From contig OZ252146.1 in NCBI GenBank assembly GCA_965248735.1, forward strand, positions 1,984,001-2,048,000: a stretch of 64,000 nucleotides of DNA. Reading direction: 5' to 3'. Under the pieces are notes generated by a model. It ran no database searches. It saw only the letters and a list, made by a program, of their open reading frames with translations, and was not told the origin of the DNA. This DNA comes from Aldehydirespirator sp965248735. GTDB lineage: Bacteria; Actinomycetota; Acidimicrobiia; Acidimicrobiales; Aldehydirespiratoraceae. Each line of letters begins with the position of its first letter. The first letter of the stretch is position 1. The position numbers and the translations under genes are program-made. Positions 17,142-26,105 of the stretch are shown here, piece by piece.

Positions 17142-20100
17142 TTACGTTGGGGAGGTGAGTTCGGGCCCGAACCGACCTTCCGGAAAGCCACTCGGCCAGC
17201 ATGCGATGGTGTTGTCGGTTCGCAGCGCGCAAGTGTGGAGACTGCCTGCGCTGATCTGCGTGAACTCGCTGTCGGGTGCCGTGGTCTGGCCGTATCGGTT
17301 GTCTCCCCAGCATGCGATGGTGTTGTCGGTTCGCAGCGCGCAAGTCCGGAGCCCCACGGCAGTGATGACGGTGAAGTGTCCGTCGGGTGCCGTGGTCTGG
17401 CCGTATCGGTTGTCTCCCCAGCATGCGATGGTGTTGTCGGTTCGCAGAGCGCAAGTGTGGAGACTGCCTGCGCTGATCTGCGTGAACTCGCTGTCGGGTG
17501 CCGTGGTCTGGCCGTATCGGTTGTCTCCCCAGCATGCGATGGTGTTGTCGGTTCGCAGCGCACATGCGTGGCGGCTGCCTACGGCTATGGCATGGAAGCG
17601 TCCCTCGGGCACGTCGAGTTGGCCGGTATCGTCGTAGCCCCAGCACCCAATGGACCGGTCGATGTGAATCCCGCAGCCATAGAAGTTGCTGGTTCCGACT
17701 GCGGTGAACTCTCCCCGGGGCGGTTGAATTGAGGAGATGAGGCTGCTGGAATCAAAGCAGACGATCTCTCTGCCAGTGTTCAGTCCGCACGTGTGGAAGT
17801 AGCTGCTGGTGTCCTCGATGTCGGTACCTGGTGGAAGTCTGCCACCCCAGCATGCGACGGTGTCGTCGGTTTGGAGTGCACATGTGTGGAGCAGTGCGGA
17901 GGTGAAAGCGGTGAACTCTCCCTCGGGCGGTGTGGCCTGCCCCCATCGGTTGCCGCCCCAGCATGTGATCGTGTCGATTCGCAGTCCGCACGTGTGGACG
18001 CGACCGGCTACCAAGTCCGTGAAATGCCCGTCAGGAACATCAGTCCGATCGTCGTAGATCCATCCCCCCCAGCACTCGAGCGTGTTGTCCATGCGTAGAC
18101 CGCAGGAGTAGCCGCTGCCAGCAGTAATAGCGCTGAATTGCCCATCAGGTGTGTCGGTCTCCCGGTCCGAGATGTCGCCCCAGCATGTGACGATGTTGTT
18201 GGTTCGCACCGCACAGGTGTGGTACCTGCCGGCGCTAACGGAGGTGAACTGTCCGTCGGGAGGGTCGGCTTGTCCTGCGTGACTCCAGCCCCAGCACGCG
18301 ACGGTGTTGTCGGTTCGGAGCGCACAGGTGTGGTACCTGCCGGCGCTAACGGAGGTGAACTGTCCGTCCGGAGAGTCGAGTCGTCCTTGGTCTCTGTTTC
18401 CCCAGCATGTGATGGTGTTGTCGGTTGCCAGCGCGCATGTGTGATAGTTGCCGGCGCCGATACCAACGAATTCTCCGTCGGGAGGGTCTGTTCGACCGTA
18501 GCCACCGTCAAGGCCCCAGCATGTGATGGTGTTGTCGGTTGCCAGCGCGCATGTGTGAGTCTCGCCCGAGGCGACCGCAGTGAAGTTCCCGTCCGGCGCG
18601 TCAGCTCGGCCCTCGTCGTTGTCGCCCCAGCATGAGATCGTCTTGTCGGTGCGGACACCGCAAGCGTGGTAGCTGCCGGAGTTGATCGAAACGAACTTGC
18701 CGTCCGGAACATCGATCTCGCGATCCAAGATGTCGCCCCAGCATGTGATCGTCATGTCGACTCGAAGTCCGCATGCGTGACCTGCGCCACCAGTGATGAC
18801 GCCTCCGCCGTCAAGTGCGGGGTCGATGGCCCAAGCGGAGTCAGTCTGTTGCGACTCCCGATCGGTCTCTGGTTCGGTCGTTTGAGGCCCGAAGCGCCCA
18901 CCGGGCGTGGAAATGCCCCAGCATTCGATGGTGTTGTCGGTTCTCAGTCCGCAGGTGTGGTAGGTACCGGCTGCGATGGCGGTGAACTGCCCGCCAGGGG
19001 GGTCGCCCTGACCGAAGTTGCTGCGCCCCCAGCATTCGATGGTGTTGTCCGTTCTCAGTCCGCAGGTGTGGTAGGTACCGGCTGCGATGGCGATGAACTG
19101 CCCGTCTGGGGTATCGGTTTGGCGGTGGTAGTTCCAGCCCCAGCATTCGATTGAGTAGTCGGTCCTCAGTCCGCAGGAGTGGGAGAAACCAGCGGCGGCT
19201 GCGATGAACTTCCCGCCAGGCGGGTCGGCCTGGCCGTCGTCGTTCGTGCCCCAGCACGCGATGGTGCTGTCGGCTCTGAGCCCGCACGTGTGAAGGCCGC
19301 CGGCTGCGATGGCGGCGAATTGCCCGTCGGGTGCAATTGTTGTGCCGCTGCTGCTCATGCCTCCCCAGCATTCGATGGTGTTGTCAGTTCTGAGCCCGCA
19401 CGTGTGGTAGAGGCCAGCAGAAACGGCGGTGAACTGCCCGTCGGGCGGGACTTCTGCACCGAGTGCCTTACCGCCCCAGCATGCGACGGTGTTGTCGGGG
19501 CGCAGCCCGCAGCTGTGGCTGGAACCACTAGAGATGTCGGTGAATCGACCGTCCGGGCGGTACTTCTGCGCTTTGGCGCCCCAGCATGCGACGGTGTTGT
19601 CGGTTCGCAGTCCGCAGCTGAAGAAGTCGCCGGCTGTGACGGCAGCGAAGTCTCCGTCTGGCGGGTCGGTTTGGCCATGATCGTCGTAGCCCCAGCACTC
19701 GAATGCTCCGTCGGCCAACAGCCCGCAGGTGTGGCTCGATCCGGCAGTCACTGCGACGAATCCGTCACCGGGCGAAGGATGGGCGAAGTTGTTCAGACTT
19801 CCCCAGCAGATGATGGCGCTATCCGTTCGCAGGCCGCAGTTGTGGAACTCGCCGGCTGTGATGGCAGCGAAGTCTCCGTCTGGTGGGTCGGCTTGGTCGT
19901 AGATGTTCTCGCCCCAGCATGCGATGGTGTTGTCGATCCTAAGTCCACAGCTGTGGTGGAAACCGGCCGCTACGGCGATGAACTGCCCGTTTGGCGGGTT
20001 GGCTTGGCTGTGGTCGTTGGCGCCCCAGCATGCGACGGTGCCGTCGGTCCGTACACCGCAGCTGTGGTCTCGGCGGGCTGTGATGGCGGTGAACTGCCCG

Positions 20101-23100
20101 TTTGGCGGGTTGGCTTGGCCGTGGTCGTTGGCGCCCCAGCATGCGACGGTGCCGTCGGTCCGTGCACCGCAGCTGTGCCGGCTGCCGGCGGCGACGGCGG
20201 TGTACCGGCCCTCGGGCGGGTCGGCTTGACCGCTGTAGCCGCCTCCCCAGCAGGCGACGGTGCCGTCGGCGCGCAATCCGCAGGCGTGGATGCCGCCGGC
20301 TGCGACGGCGACGAACTCGCCGTCGGGGACGATGGTTTGCCCGTATAACTTGCTCCCCCAGCACTCGACCGTGCTGTCGGTTCGCAGCCCACAGGTAAAG
20401 TCACCGCCGCCGGCGACGACACCGCCGCCATCGAGAGTCGGGTTCAGCGCGCTCGGCGTCATGGTTTCGGGCTCATCGGTGCCCGGCTGTGGATCCTGTT
20501 CGGGTTTCGTTGCGGGCTCGGGCCGGGGCTTGGTTGTGTCGGGTCCGAACAGCCCTTCGGGCACACCACCGGGGTCGCCCTCGACTACGAACGGGTGATC
20601 CCAGCAGGCGACTGTCTTGTCGGTTCGCAGACCGCAGGCCTGGTCTGGTCCAACAGAGACTGCCAGGAACTGCCCGTCGGGTGCATCGGCCTCATCGGAA
20701 TACTCTTTGCCCCAGCAGGTAATCGAGTTGTCGACACGGAGGCCGCAACCGTTGTCTCCGCCGGCGGAGATTGCCAGGAACTGTCCGTCGGGGGCGTCGG
20801 TTGCACCGAAGTCGTTCGATCCCCAGCACGTGATCGTGCCGTCGGTCAGCAGTCCACATGAGAAGTCATAGCTGGCTGCGACAGCCGCGAATTGCCCCTC
20901 GGGAGCGTCGCCCTGACCAATCCAATTGCCCCTCCAACACGAGACGGTGTCATCGACCCGCAAACCGCAGGAGTGTTTGTCTCCGGCAACGATTGCCTTG
21001 AATTGCCCATCGGGGGTGTCGTTGTCGCCATCGATGCCCCAGCAGACGACATCATTGTCGGTCCGCAGCCCGCAGCTGTAGTACGCGCCTGCGATCACCG
21101 AAGTGAACTGTCCGTCGGGTGCGTCGGTCTGGCCGTTGTCGTTGTATCCCCAGCACGCGATGGCGTTGTCGACGCGTACTGCGCACGTGTGGCCGATGCC
21201 CGCCGCGACGGTGAGGAAATGTCCGTCGGGTGCGTCGGTTTGGCCGTCGTTGTTCCAGCCCCAGCAGGCGATGGTGTAGGCGACGCGTACTGCGCACGTG
21301 TGGCCATGACCGGCGGAGATGACGCCTCCGCCGTCGAGCATGGGGTTGAGGGCCTCGAATGTCTGGGGCTCGTCCGGTGTGTCGGGTTGTTCGGTCTCCG
21401 GCTCGGGCGTGTCGGGTTGTTCGGAAAGCGGCTCGGGACCGAACAACCCGTCGGGCACGGTGCTGCCCCAGCAGGCGATGGATTGGTCGGTTCGCAACCC
21501 GCATGAATGGAACAACCCGGCCGCAATGTCAATGAAGCGTCCGTCGGGTGGATCTGCCTGCCCATAGCTGTTCGAGCCCCAGCACCTGACCGTCAGGTCG
21601 GTCTGGAGTCCGCAGGAGTGGGAAATGCCGGCCGCTACGGCAGAGAAGCGGCCCTCAGGAGCGTCAGTCTTGCCGAAGAGGTCGTAACCCCAGCATTCAA
21701 CGGCCTGATCTGTTTGAAGTCCGCAAGCGAAGAGGCTCCCGGCGTCAACGGCGGTGAATCGTCCGTTGGGAGCGTTGGTCTCACCTTGGTGATTCGCGCC
21801 CCAGCATGCGACGGTCTGGTCGATTCGGATTCCGCAGGTGTGGAAGCTCCCGGCGTCAACGGCGGAGAAGCGTCCCTCGGGAGCGTCACTCTGGCTCCGG
21901 CGGTCGTCACCCCAGCACTGTATGGTCTGGTCGGTTCTCAGGGCGCATACGTGCTCAGTGCCAGAGGAGACGGCCGTGAAGTGATCGCCAGCTTGGCCAT
22001 TCATGCTGTTGCCCCAGCATGCAATGGCCCGGTCTAGCCGGAGACCACAGGTGTGAACAGCTCCTGCCGAGACGGACACGAACAGTCCGCCGGGGCTGTC
22101 GGACTGACCGAAGGCACTGCTACCCCAACATGCGATCTCTCGGTCGACGCTGAGCCCGCATGAGTGATACGAGCCCACGGATACATCCGAGAACCGTCCG
22201 GCGGGCGCGCTGGTCTGGCCCGAATAAGTCGAGCCCCAGCATGCGATGGTCCTGTCGACTCGGAGTGCGCAGCTGTTGGTGTGCCCAGCGCTGACAGCGA
22301 TGAATCGTCCATCGGGAGCGTCCGATTCGCCTTTGACGTTCCAGCCCCAACAGGCAATGGTGTTGTCAGTTCGTAGTCCGCATGTGTGGGCGTTGCCGAC
22401 GGTCAGCGTCAAGAACTCGCCGGAGGGAGTGTCGTTCTGGTCGTAGTGGTCGTTCCCCCAGCACGAGATCGTTTGGTCGGCTCTCAGTCCGCAGGTGTTG
22501 CCGTTGCCGGCGAAGATTGCAGTGAATCGAGTGGCCGGTGGCTCTGTCTCGCCGTATTGGTCTCTTCCCCAGCAGTCCACGGTGTTGTCGGTCCGCAGTC
22601 CGCAGGTGTGGTCTCTTCCGGCGGCCACCGAAATGAACTCGCCGGCTGGTGCGTCGGTCTGTCCGTGCTCGTTCTTGCCCCAGCATGTGACGGTTGCGTC
22701 AGTTCGCAGTGCGCAGGTGTGCATGATCCCTGCGGTCACCATGGCGAACTCTCTCCCCGGGGTGTCGACTGGTCCGTACTCGTCGGCGCCCCAGCATGCG
22801 ATCGTTCTGTCGGACCGGAGCCCGCAGTTGTGGAAGAGTCCCGCAGAGACGGACAGGAACGGTCCGGCCGGAGCCTGCGTTGAGGGACTGTCGCCCCAGC
22901 ATGTGATGGTGCTGTCGGTTCGCAGCCCGCATGCGTTGTAGCTGCCCGCGGAGATGACACCTCCGCCGTCGAGCGTGGGGTTGAGGGCCTCGAGTATCTG
23001 GGGCGCCTGCGGCTCGTCGGTTGTGTCGGGTTCGGGTTCGGTTGTGGCTTGGTCGGTTGGTCCGGTGGCTGGTTCTGGTCCGGGCTCGTCGGGTGGCTCG

Positions 23101-23375
23101 TCGGTCGTGTCGGGTTCGTGGGGCTCGGGTGGCTCGCGTGCGATGGTTGGCTCGGGTGCGGTGGTTGGCTCGGGCGCTGGTTGGGGTGCGGTGGTTGGCG
23201 CCGGTTCGGGCTCGGGCGGCTCGGGCTCGGGTGCGGTGGTTGGCTCGGGCGCTGGTTGGGGTGCGGTGGTTGGCGCCGGTTCGGGCTCTGGCGTTGCGGC
23301 CTCGTCCACGCTGCACGCGGAGGCGAGCAGGACCAGCGCTGTGAGACATGCGAAGATGCGGACCGGAGGCGCCAT
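17142..23375 (-). CDS. giant RCC1/BLIP-II-like beta-propeller repeat lipoprotein (2077 aa)
   Basis: Residues 1-21 are a lipoprotein signal peptide with lipobox LASAC; the mature protein begins at that Cys and is anchored to the outer face of the membrane. Residues ~25-130 are a Pro/Glu/Thr-rich linker. The rest is about 50 repeats of ~37-39 residues, each with a CGLRTD...ACWG core (two Cys ten residues apart) and a GQTDAPDG-type turn. Four blocks begin with LDGGGV and end with G-x-FGP; I count 14, 7, 14 and 15 repeats. Blocks are separated by Pro/Glu/Thr-rich linkers. RCC1 and BLIP-II propellers have seven blades, so this reads as seven propellers plus one extra blade. GAGAGG precedes the ATG. 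It was probably built by tandem duplication; binding partner unknown. Confidence 0.9.
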   Translation of the reverse strand: MAPPVRIFACLTALVLLASACSVDEAATPEPEPAPTTAPQPAPEPTTAPEPEPPEPEPAPTTAPQPAPEPTTAPEPTIAREPPEPHEPDTTDEPPDEPGPEPATGPTDQATTEPEPDTTDEPQAPQILEALNPTLDGGGVISAGSYNACGLRTDSTITCWGDSPSTQAPAGPFLSVSAGLFHNCGLRSDRTIACWGADEYGPVDTPGREFAMVTAGIMHTCALRTDATVTCWGKNEHGQTDAPAGEFISVAAGRDHTCGLRTDNTVDCWGRDQYGETEPPATRFTAIFAGNGNTCGLRADQTISCWGNDHYDQNDTPSGEFLTLTVGNAHTCGLRTDNTIACWGWNVKGESDAPDGRFIAVSAGHTNSCALRVDRTIACWGSTYSGQTSAPAGRFSDVSVGSYHSCGLSVDREIACWGSSAFGQSDSPGGLFVSVSAGAVHTCGLRLDRAIACWGNSMNGQAGDHFTAVSSGTEHVCALRTDQTIQCWGDDRRSQSDAPEGRFSAVDAGSFHTCGIRIDQTVACWGANHQGETNAPNGRFTAVDAGSLFACGLQTDQAVECWGYDLFGKTDAPEGRFSAVAAGISHSCGLQTDLTVRCWGSNSYGQADPPDGRFIDIAAGLFHSCGLRTDQSIACWGSTVPDGLFGPEPLSEQPDTPEPETEQPDTPDEPQTFEALNPMLDGGGVISAGHGHTCAVRVAYTIACWGWNNDGQTDAPDGHFLTVAAGIGHTCAVRVDNAIACWGYNDNGQTDAPDGQFTSVIAGAYYSCGLRTDNDVVCWGIDGDNDTPDGQFKAIVAGDKHSCGLRVDDTVSCWRGNWIGQGDAPEGQFAAVAASYDFSCGLLTDGTITCWGSNDFGATDAPDGQFLAISAGGDNGCGLRVDNSITCWGKEYSDEADAPDGQFLAVSVGPDQACGLRTDKTVACWDHPFVVEGDPGGVPEGLFGPDTTKPRPEPATKPEQDPQPGTDEPETMTPSALNPTLDGGGVVAGGGDFTCGLRTDSTVECWGSKLYGQTIVPDGEFVAVAAGGIHACGLRADGTVACWGGGYSGQADPPEGRYTAVAAGSRHSCGARTDGTVACWGANDHGQANPPNGQFTAITARRDHSCGVRTDGTVACWGANDHSQANPPNGQFIAVAAGFHHSCGLRIDNTIACWGENIYDQADPPDGDFAAITAGEFHNCGLRTDSAIICWGSLNNFAHPSPGDGFVAVTAGSSHTCGLLADGAFECWGYDDHGQTDPPDGDFAAVTAGDFFSCGLRTDNTVACWGAKAQKYRPDGRFTDISSGSSHSCGLRPDNTVACWGGKALGAEVPPDGQFTAVSAGLYHTCGLRTDNTIECWGGMSSSGTTIAPDGQFAAIAAGGLHTCGLRADSTIACWGTNDDGQADPPGGKFIAAAAGFSHSCGLRTDYSIECWGWNYHRQTDTPDGQFIAIAAGTYHTCGLRTDNTIECWGRSNFGQGDPPGGQFTAIAAGTYHTCGLRTDNTIECWGISTPGGRFGPQTTEPETDRESQQTDSAWAIDPALDGGGVITGGAGHACGLRVDMTITCWGDILDREIDVPDGKFVSINSGSYHACGVRTDKTISCWGDNDEGRADAPDGNFTAVASGETHTCALATDNTITCWGLDGGYGRTDPPDGEFVGIGAGNYHTCALATDNTITCWGNRDQGRLDSPDGQFTSVSAGRYHTCALRTDNTVACWGWSHAGQADPPDGQFTSVSAGRYHTCAVRTNNIVTCWGDISDRETDTPDGQFSAITAGSGYSCGLRMDNTLECWGGWIYDDRTDVPDGHFTDLVAGRVHTCGLRIDTITCWGGNRWGQATPPEGEFTAFTSALLHTCALQTDDTVACWGGRLPPGTDIEDTSSYFHTCGLNTGREIVCFDSSSLISSIQPPRGEFTAVGTSNFYGCGIHIDRSIGCWGYDDTGQLDVPEGRFHAIAVGSRHACALRTDNTIACWGDNRYGQTTAPDSEFTQISAGSLHTCALRTDNTIACWGDNRYGQTTAPDGHFTVITAVGLRTCALRTDNTIACWGDNRYGQTTAPDSEFTQISAGSLHTCALRTDNTIACWPSGFPEGRFGPELTSPT
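17196..17550 (-). repeat. near-identical 111-bp tandem repeats at the 3' end of the RCC1-like gene
   Basis: The CATGCGATGGTGTTGTCGG core recurs with exact 111-base spacing (units starting at 17196, 17307, 17418 and 17529). Units 1 and 3 are almost base-identical, while unit 2 differs in its second half, which gives a 222-base higher-order period. They encode the last four blades (each CALRTDNTIACW). Synonymous positions are hardly diverged here, unlike in other blades of the gene, so the array expanded recently. Confidence 0.85.
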
Positions 23376-23523
23376 CGATCGGACCTCTCGATCATGATCG
23401 GGGTTCCACGCTACCGCCGGCCATGCTCACGACCCGGCGAGAACGACCTCCAAGTCCTGCGAACGACGTTGATTGGCACGTGACCGGGAGACGCTGGGCC
23501 TCGTAGCAGGCATAATCTCCGCC

Positions 23524-24816
23524 ATGACCACAAACGCCGAACTGGCCGGGCGCTACGCCGCCGTGCTGCCCAGCTTCCTGCACCTGCTCCATGACGAGCC
23601 GGTCTCGATCGACAGGGGCGAGGGCAGCTACGTGTGGGACGTCGAGGGCCGCCGCTACCTCGACTTCTTCGGCGGGGTGCTCACCACGATGATCGGCCAC
23701 GCCGAGCCCAGCGTGGTGGCCGCGGTGCAGGAGCAGGCGGCCAAGGTGATGCACACCTCCACGCTGTATCTCAGCGAGCCGATGATCGCCTTCGCCGAGG
23801 ACGTGGCCGGGGTGTCGGGCATCACCGACGCCCGGGTGTTCTTGACTCCCTCGGGCAGCGAGGCGAACGACGCCGCGCTGCTGATGGCCACCGCGCACCG
23901 CGGCTCCAACCAGATCCTGGCCATGCGCAACAGCTACCACGGGCGCTCTTTCGCCGCCCAGGCCATAACCGCCCACCGCAGCTGGTCCTCCACCAGCTTC
24001 ACCGGTCTCAACGTGACCTTCGTCCACGGGGGCTACCGGCTGCGCAGCCCGTTCCGCCATCTCGACGACGACGCTTACACCGGGGCCTGCGTCGATGATC
24101 TCGTGCAGCTCATCGACATGACCACCGCGGGCGACGTGGCCGCCATGATCGCCGAGCCGATCCAGGGCGTCGGCGGCTTCGCGGTGCCCCCCGACGGCTT
24201 CTTCGGGGCCATGGGCAAGGTGCTGTCGTCCCACGACATCTTGTTCATCTCCGACGAGGTGCAGACCGGCTGGGGTCGAACCGGCGACCACTTCTGGGGA
24301 TACGAGGCCCACGGCATCGTCCCCGACATGCTCACCTTCGCCAAGGGCGTCGGCAACGGCATCACCCTGGCCGGGGTGGTGGTCCGAGCCGAGATCGCCG
24401 ACTCGATCAGCGCGCTGCAGTTCTCCACGTTCGGCGGCAACCCGCTGTCGGCGGCCGCGGGACGGGTCACGCTGCGGCGGGTGCTGGAGGACGACCTGCA
24501 GGCCAACGCGCTGGCCATGGGGCGGAGGCTGGTCGATGCCCTCGCTCCGGCCGTCGATCGCTACGACTGGGTGGCCGAGCTGCGTGGCCGAGGACTGATG
24601 CAGGCTCTGGAGTTCGTGCACTCCGGCTCCATCGAACCCGACGCTGGCCGGGCCGGCAAAGTTCTGGAGGGGTGCCGTGAGCGGGGCCTGCTCGTCGGCA
24701 AGGGCGGCCTCTACGGCAACGTGATCCGCATCACCCCGATGCTCAACGTCACCGCCGTCGAGATAGACGAGGGCGCTGCCGCCATCGTCGATGCCCTAGC
24801 CGCCGCCGACACCTGA
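23524..24816 (+). CDS. class III aminotransferase (PLP-dependent, AGXT2-like)
   Basis: A 430-residue fold-type I enzyme. FFGGVLTTMIGH, TPSGSEANDAALLMA, NSYHGRSF, the aspartate in DEVQTGWGRTG that holds the PLP pyridine ring, and the PLP lysine in FAKGVGNGI are all in place. The closest known functions are alanine-glyoxylate or omega-aminotransferases. The frame is open 51 bases further upstream, but the ATG at 23524 gives the family N-terminus. It is divergent from the giant lipoprotein and convergent with the DUF1015-serA pair, which suggests a link to serine/glyoxylate metabolism (inference). Confidence 0.88.
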   Translation: MTTNAELAGRYAAVLPSFLHLLHDEPVSIDRGEGSYVWDVEGRRYLDFFGGVLTTMIGHAEPSVVAAVQEQAAKVMHTSTLYLSEPMIAFAEDVAGVSGITDARVFLTPSGSEANDAALLMATAHRGSNQILAMRNSYHGRSFAAQAITAHRSWSSTSFTGLNVTFVHGGYRLRSPFRHLDDDAYTGACVDDLVQLIDMTTAGDVAAMIAEPIQGVGGFAVPPDGFFGAMGKVLSSHDILFISDEVQTGWGRTGDHFWGYEAHGIVPDMLTFAKGVGNGITLAGVVVRAEIADSISALQFSTFGGNPLSAAAGRVTLRRVLEDDLQANALAMGRRLVDALAPAVDRYDWVAELRGRGLMQALEFVHSGSIEPDAGRAGKVLEGCRERGLLVGKGGLYGNVIRITPMLNVTAVEIDEGAAAIVDALAAADT

Positions 24817-24827
24817 GCCGGGTTCGG

Positions 24828-26105
24828 CTACGAGGGGTCGAGGTGGGCGGTGGCGCCCCGTCCGAGCGCCCGCAGGAACGCTCCGGCCCGGGGCTTGGGG
24901 TAGAAGAAGCTGGACTTGGGCGGCATCTTGGTGCCCTCGTCGGCCACGGCCAGCAGCTCGTCCACCGACAGCCGGTACATCACGAAGCCGATCCGGCCCG
25001 CGGCGTCGCAACGTCGGATCAGCTCGTCGAGCCCAGCGGTGTCGGGGACGTAGTCCACGGTGCCGGTAGCGGCCAGTTCCTCGGCGCCTAGCACCGGGTC
25101 CAGAACCAGCCGGCGCAGCCGGTCGACGTCGAGTGCGTCGAGAGCGCCCGCTTCGGAGGTCGGTGGAGGCAGTGTCAGCCGGTGCCAGGCTCCCGCCGCG
25201 TACACGCCGACCTCGCCCCGATGTCTGGGCCGCGCGTCCTCAGCGCTCGGCACACGCTCCAGTTCGCCCCCCATGTAGCTGGCCCTGGAGCGCAGTGCCC
25301 ATAAGCAGTCGGCGTGATTGTCGTGGTGCTGGTCGGCCACGACGCGGTGATAGGCCTCAACGTGGAGCTGGCTGTGGGGGAACACCGAGGCCAGCGTGTG
25401 AGTGAGCACGGGGTTGTCCGGGTCTCGGGCTAGGGCCCGCTGCGCGGCGGCCGAGCGATGGTGCCCGTCGGTCACATAAAGGACCGTGTCGGCCAGCGCC
25501 GAGAGCAGCCGATCGGTCATCTGTGCGGGCACCGTCCAGATCTGGTGATGGACCAGTTGCGAGCCGAACTCCAGCTCGGGTGGTGCCGCCCCGGCGACCT
25601 CGTCCAGCAGCGTCGCGTACTCCGAGTCCGCCCACGCTCTTACCGCCAGCGCCACCGGGTGCGACGTGGCGCCCACCCCCATCAGATGGGAGGTCAGCAG
25701 TTCTGTGCGGTCCTCTCGCACGCCTTCGTGGATGCGGATGCGCCCCTCGTCGAAGCCGCTGACCGCCACCGTGCAGATCAGGCCGATCTGGGAGCCCCGT
25801 GCGTGGGTCAGCCGGTACAGGTAGAGGGCGCGTCGTCCCGTTGGTGCGAAGACCTCGGCGTCGAGAAGGCGGGTCAGGGCGGCCGCGCCCTGGCTGACGA
25901 GTCTGTCGATCGACAGATGCTCGTCGTCGAGAAGGTCTTCGCTGCTGCGGGTGACGTTCACGTAGCTGTACGGGTTCTCCTTGACGATCGACCGGCGCTG
26001 GCCGGGGGTGAGGTTGTCGTAGGCGCGGCTGATCACCCGGTCGGCCCATTCCGGCTTCACCAGCCAGCCCGCGAAGGGCGCCAGCATCGGTTCTGGCTGG
26101 GTCAT
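24828..26105 (-). CDS. DUF1015 family protein
   Basis: A 425-residue cytoplasmic protein matching the DUF1015 family. The hallmark TDGHHRSAAAQRAL is near residue 220, with KENPYSYVNVTRSS near the N-terminus and FMxYRLSVDELLAVAD followed by MPPKSSFFYPKP near the C-terminus. Its biochemical role is not established. Genes of this family often sit beside serA or serC, and here the ATG overlaps the serA stop (ATGA at 26105-26102). That supports a role tied to serine biosynthesis or phosphoserine handling. Confidence 0.88.
   Translation of the reverse strand: MTQPEPMLAPFAGWLVKPEWADRVISRAYDNLTPGQRRSIVKENPYSYVNVTRSSEDLLDDEHLSIDRLVSQGAAALTRLLDAEVFAPTGRRALYLYRLTHARGSQIGLICTVAVSGFDEGRIRIHEGVREDRTELLTSHLMGVGATSHPVALAVRAWADSEYATLLDEVAGAAPPELEFGSQLVHHQIWTVPAQMTDRLLSALADTVLYVTDGHHRSAAAQRALARDPDNPVLTHTLASVFPHSQLHVEAYHRVVADQHHDNHADCLWALRSRASYMGGELERVPSAEDARPRHRGEVGVYAAGAWHRLTLPPPTSEAGALDALDVDRLRRLVLDPVLGAEELAATGTVDYVPDTAGLDELIRRCDAAGRIGFVMYRLSVDELLAVADEGTKMPPKSSFFYPKPRAGAFLRALGRGATAHLDPS

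Noticed and set aside
17142..23375. CRISPR-like or tandem repeat DNA without coding role
   Set aside because: The repeats keep one long open frame with a lipoprotein signal peptide and the RCC1/BLIP-II pattern.
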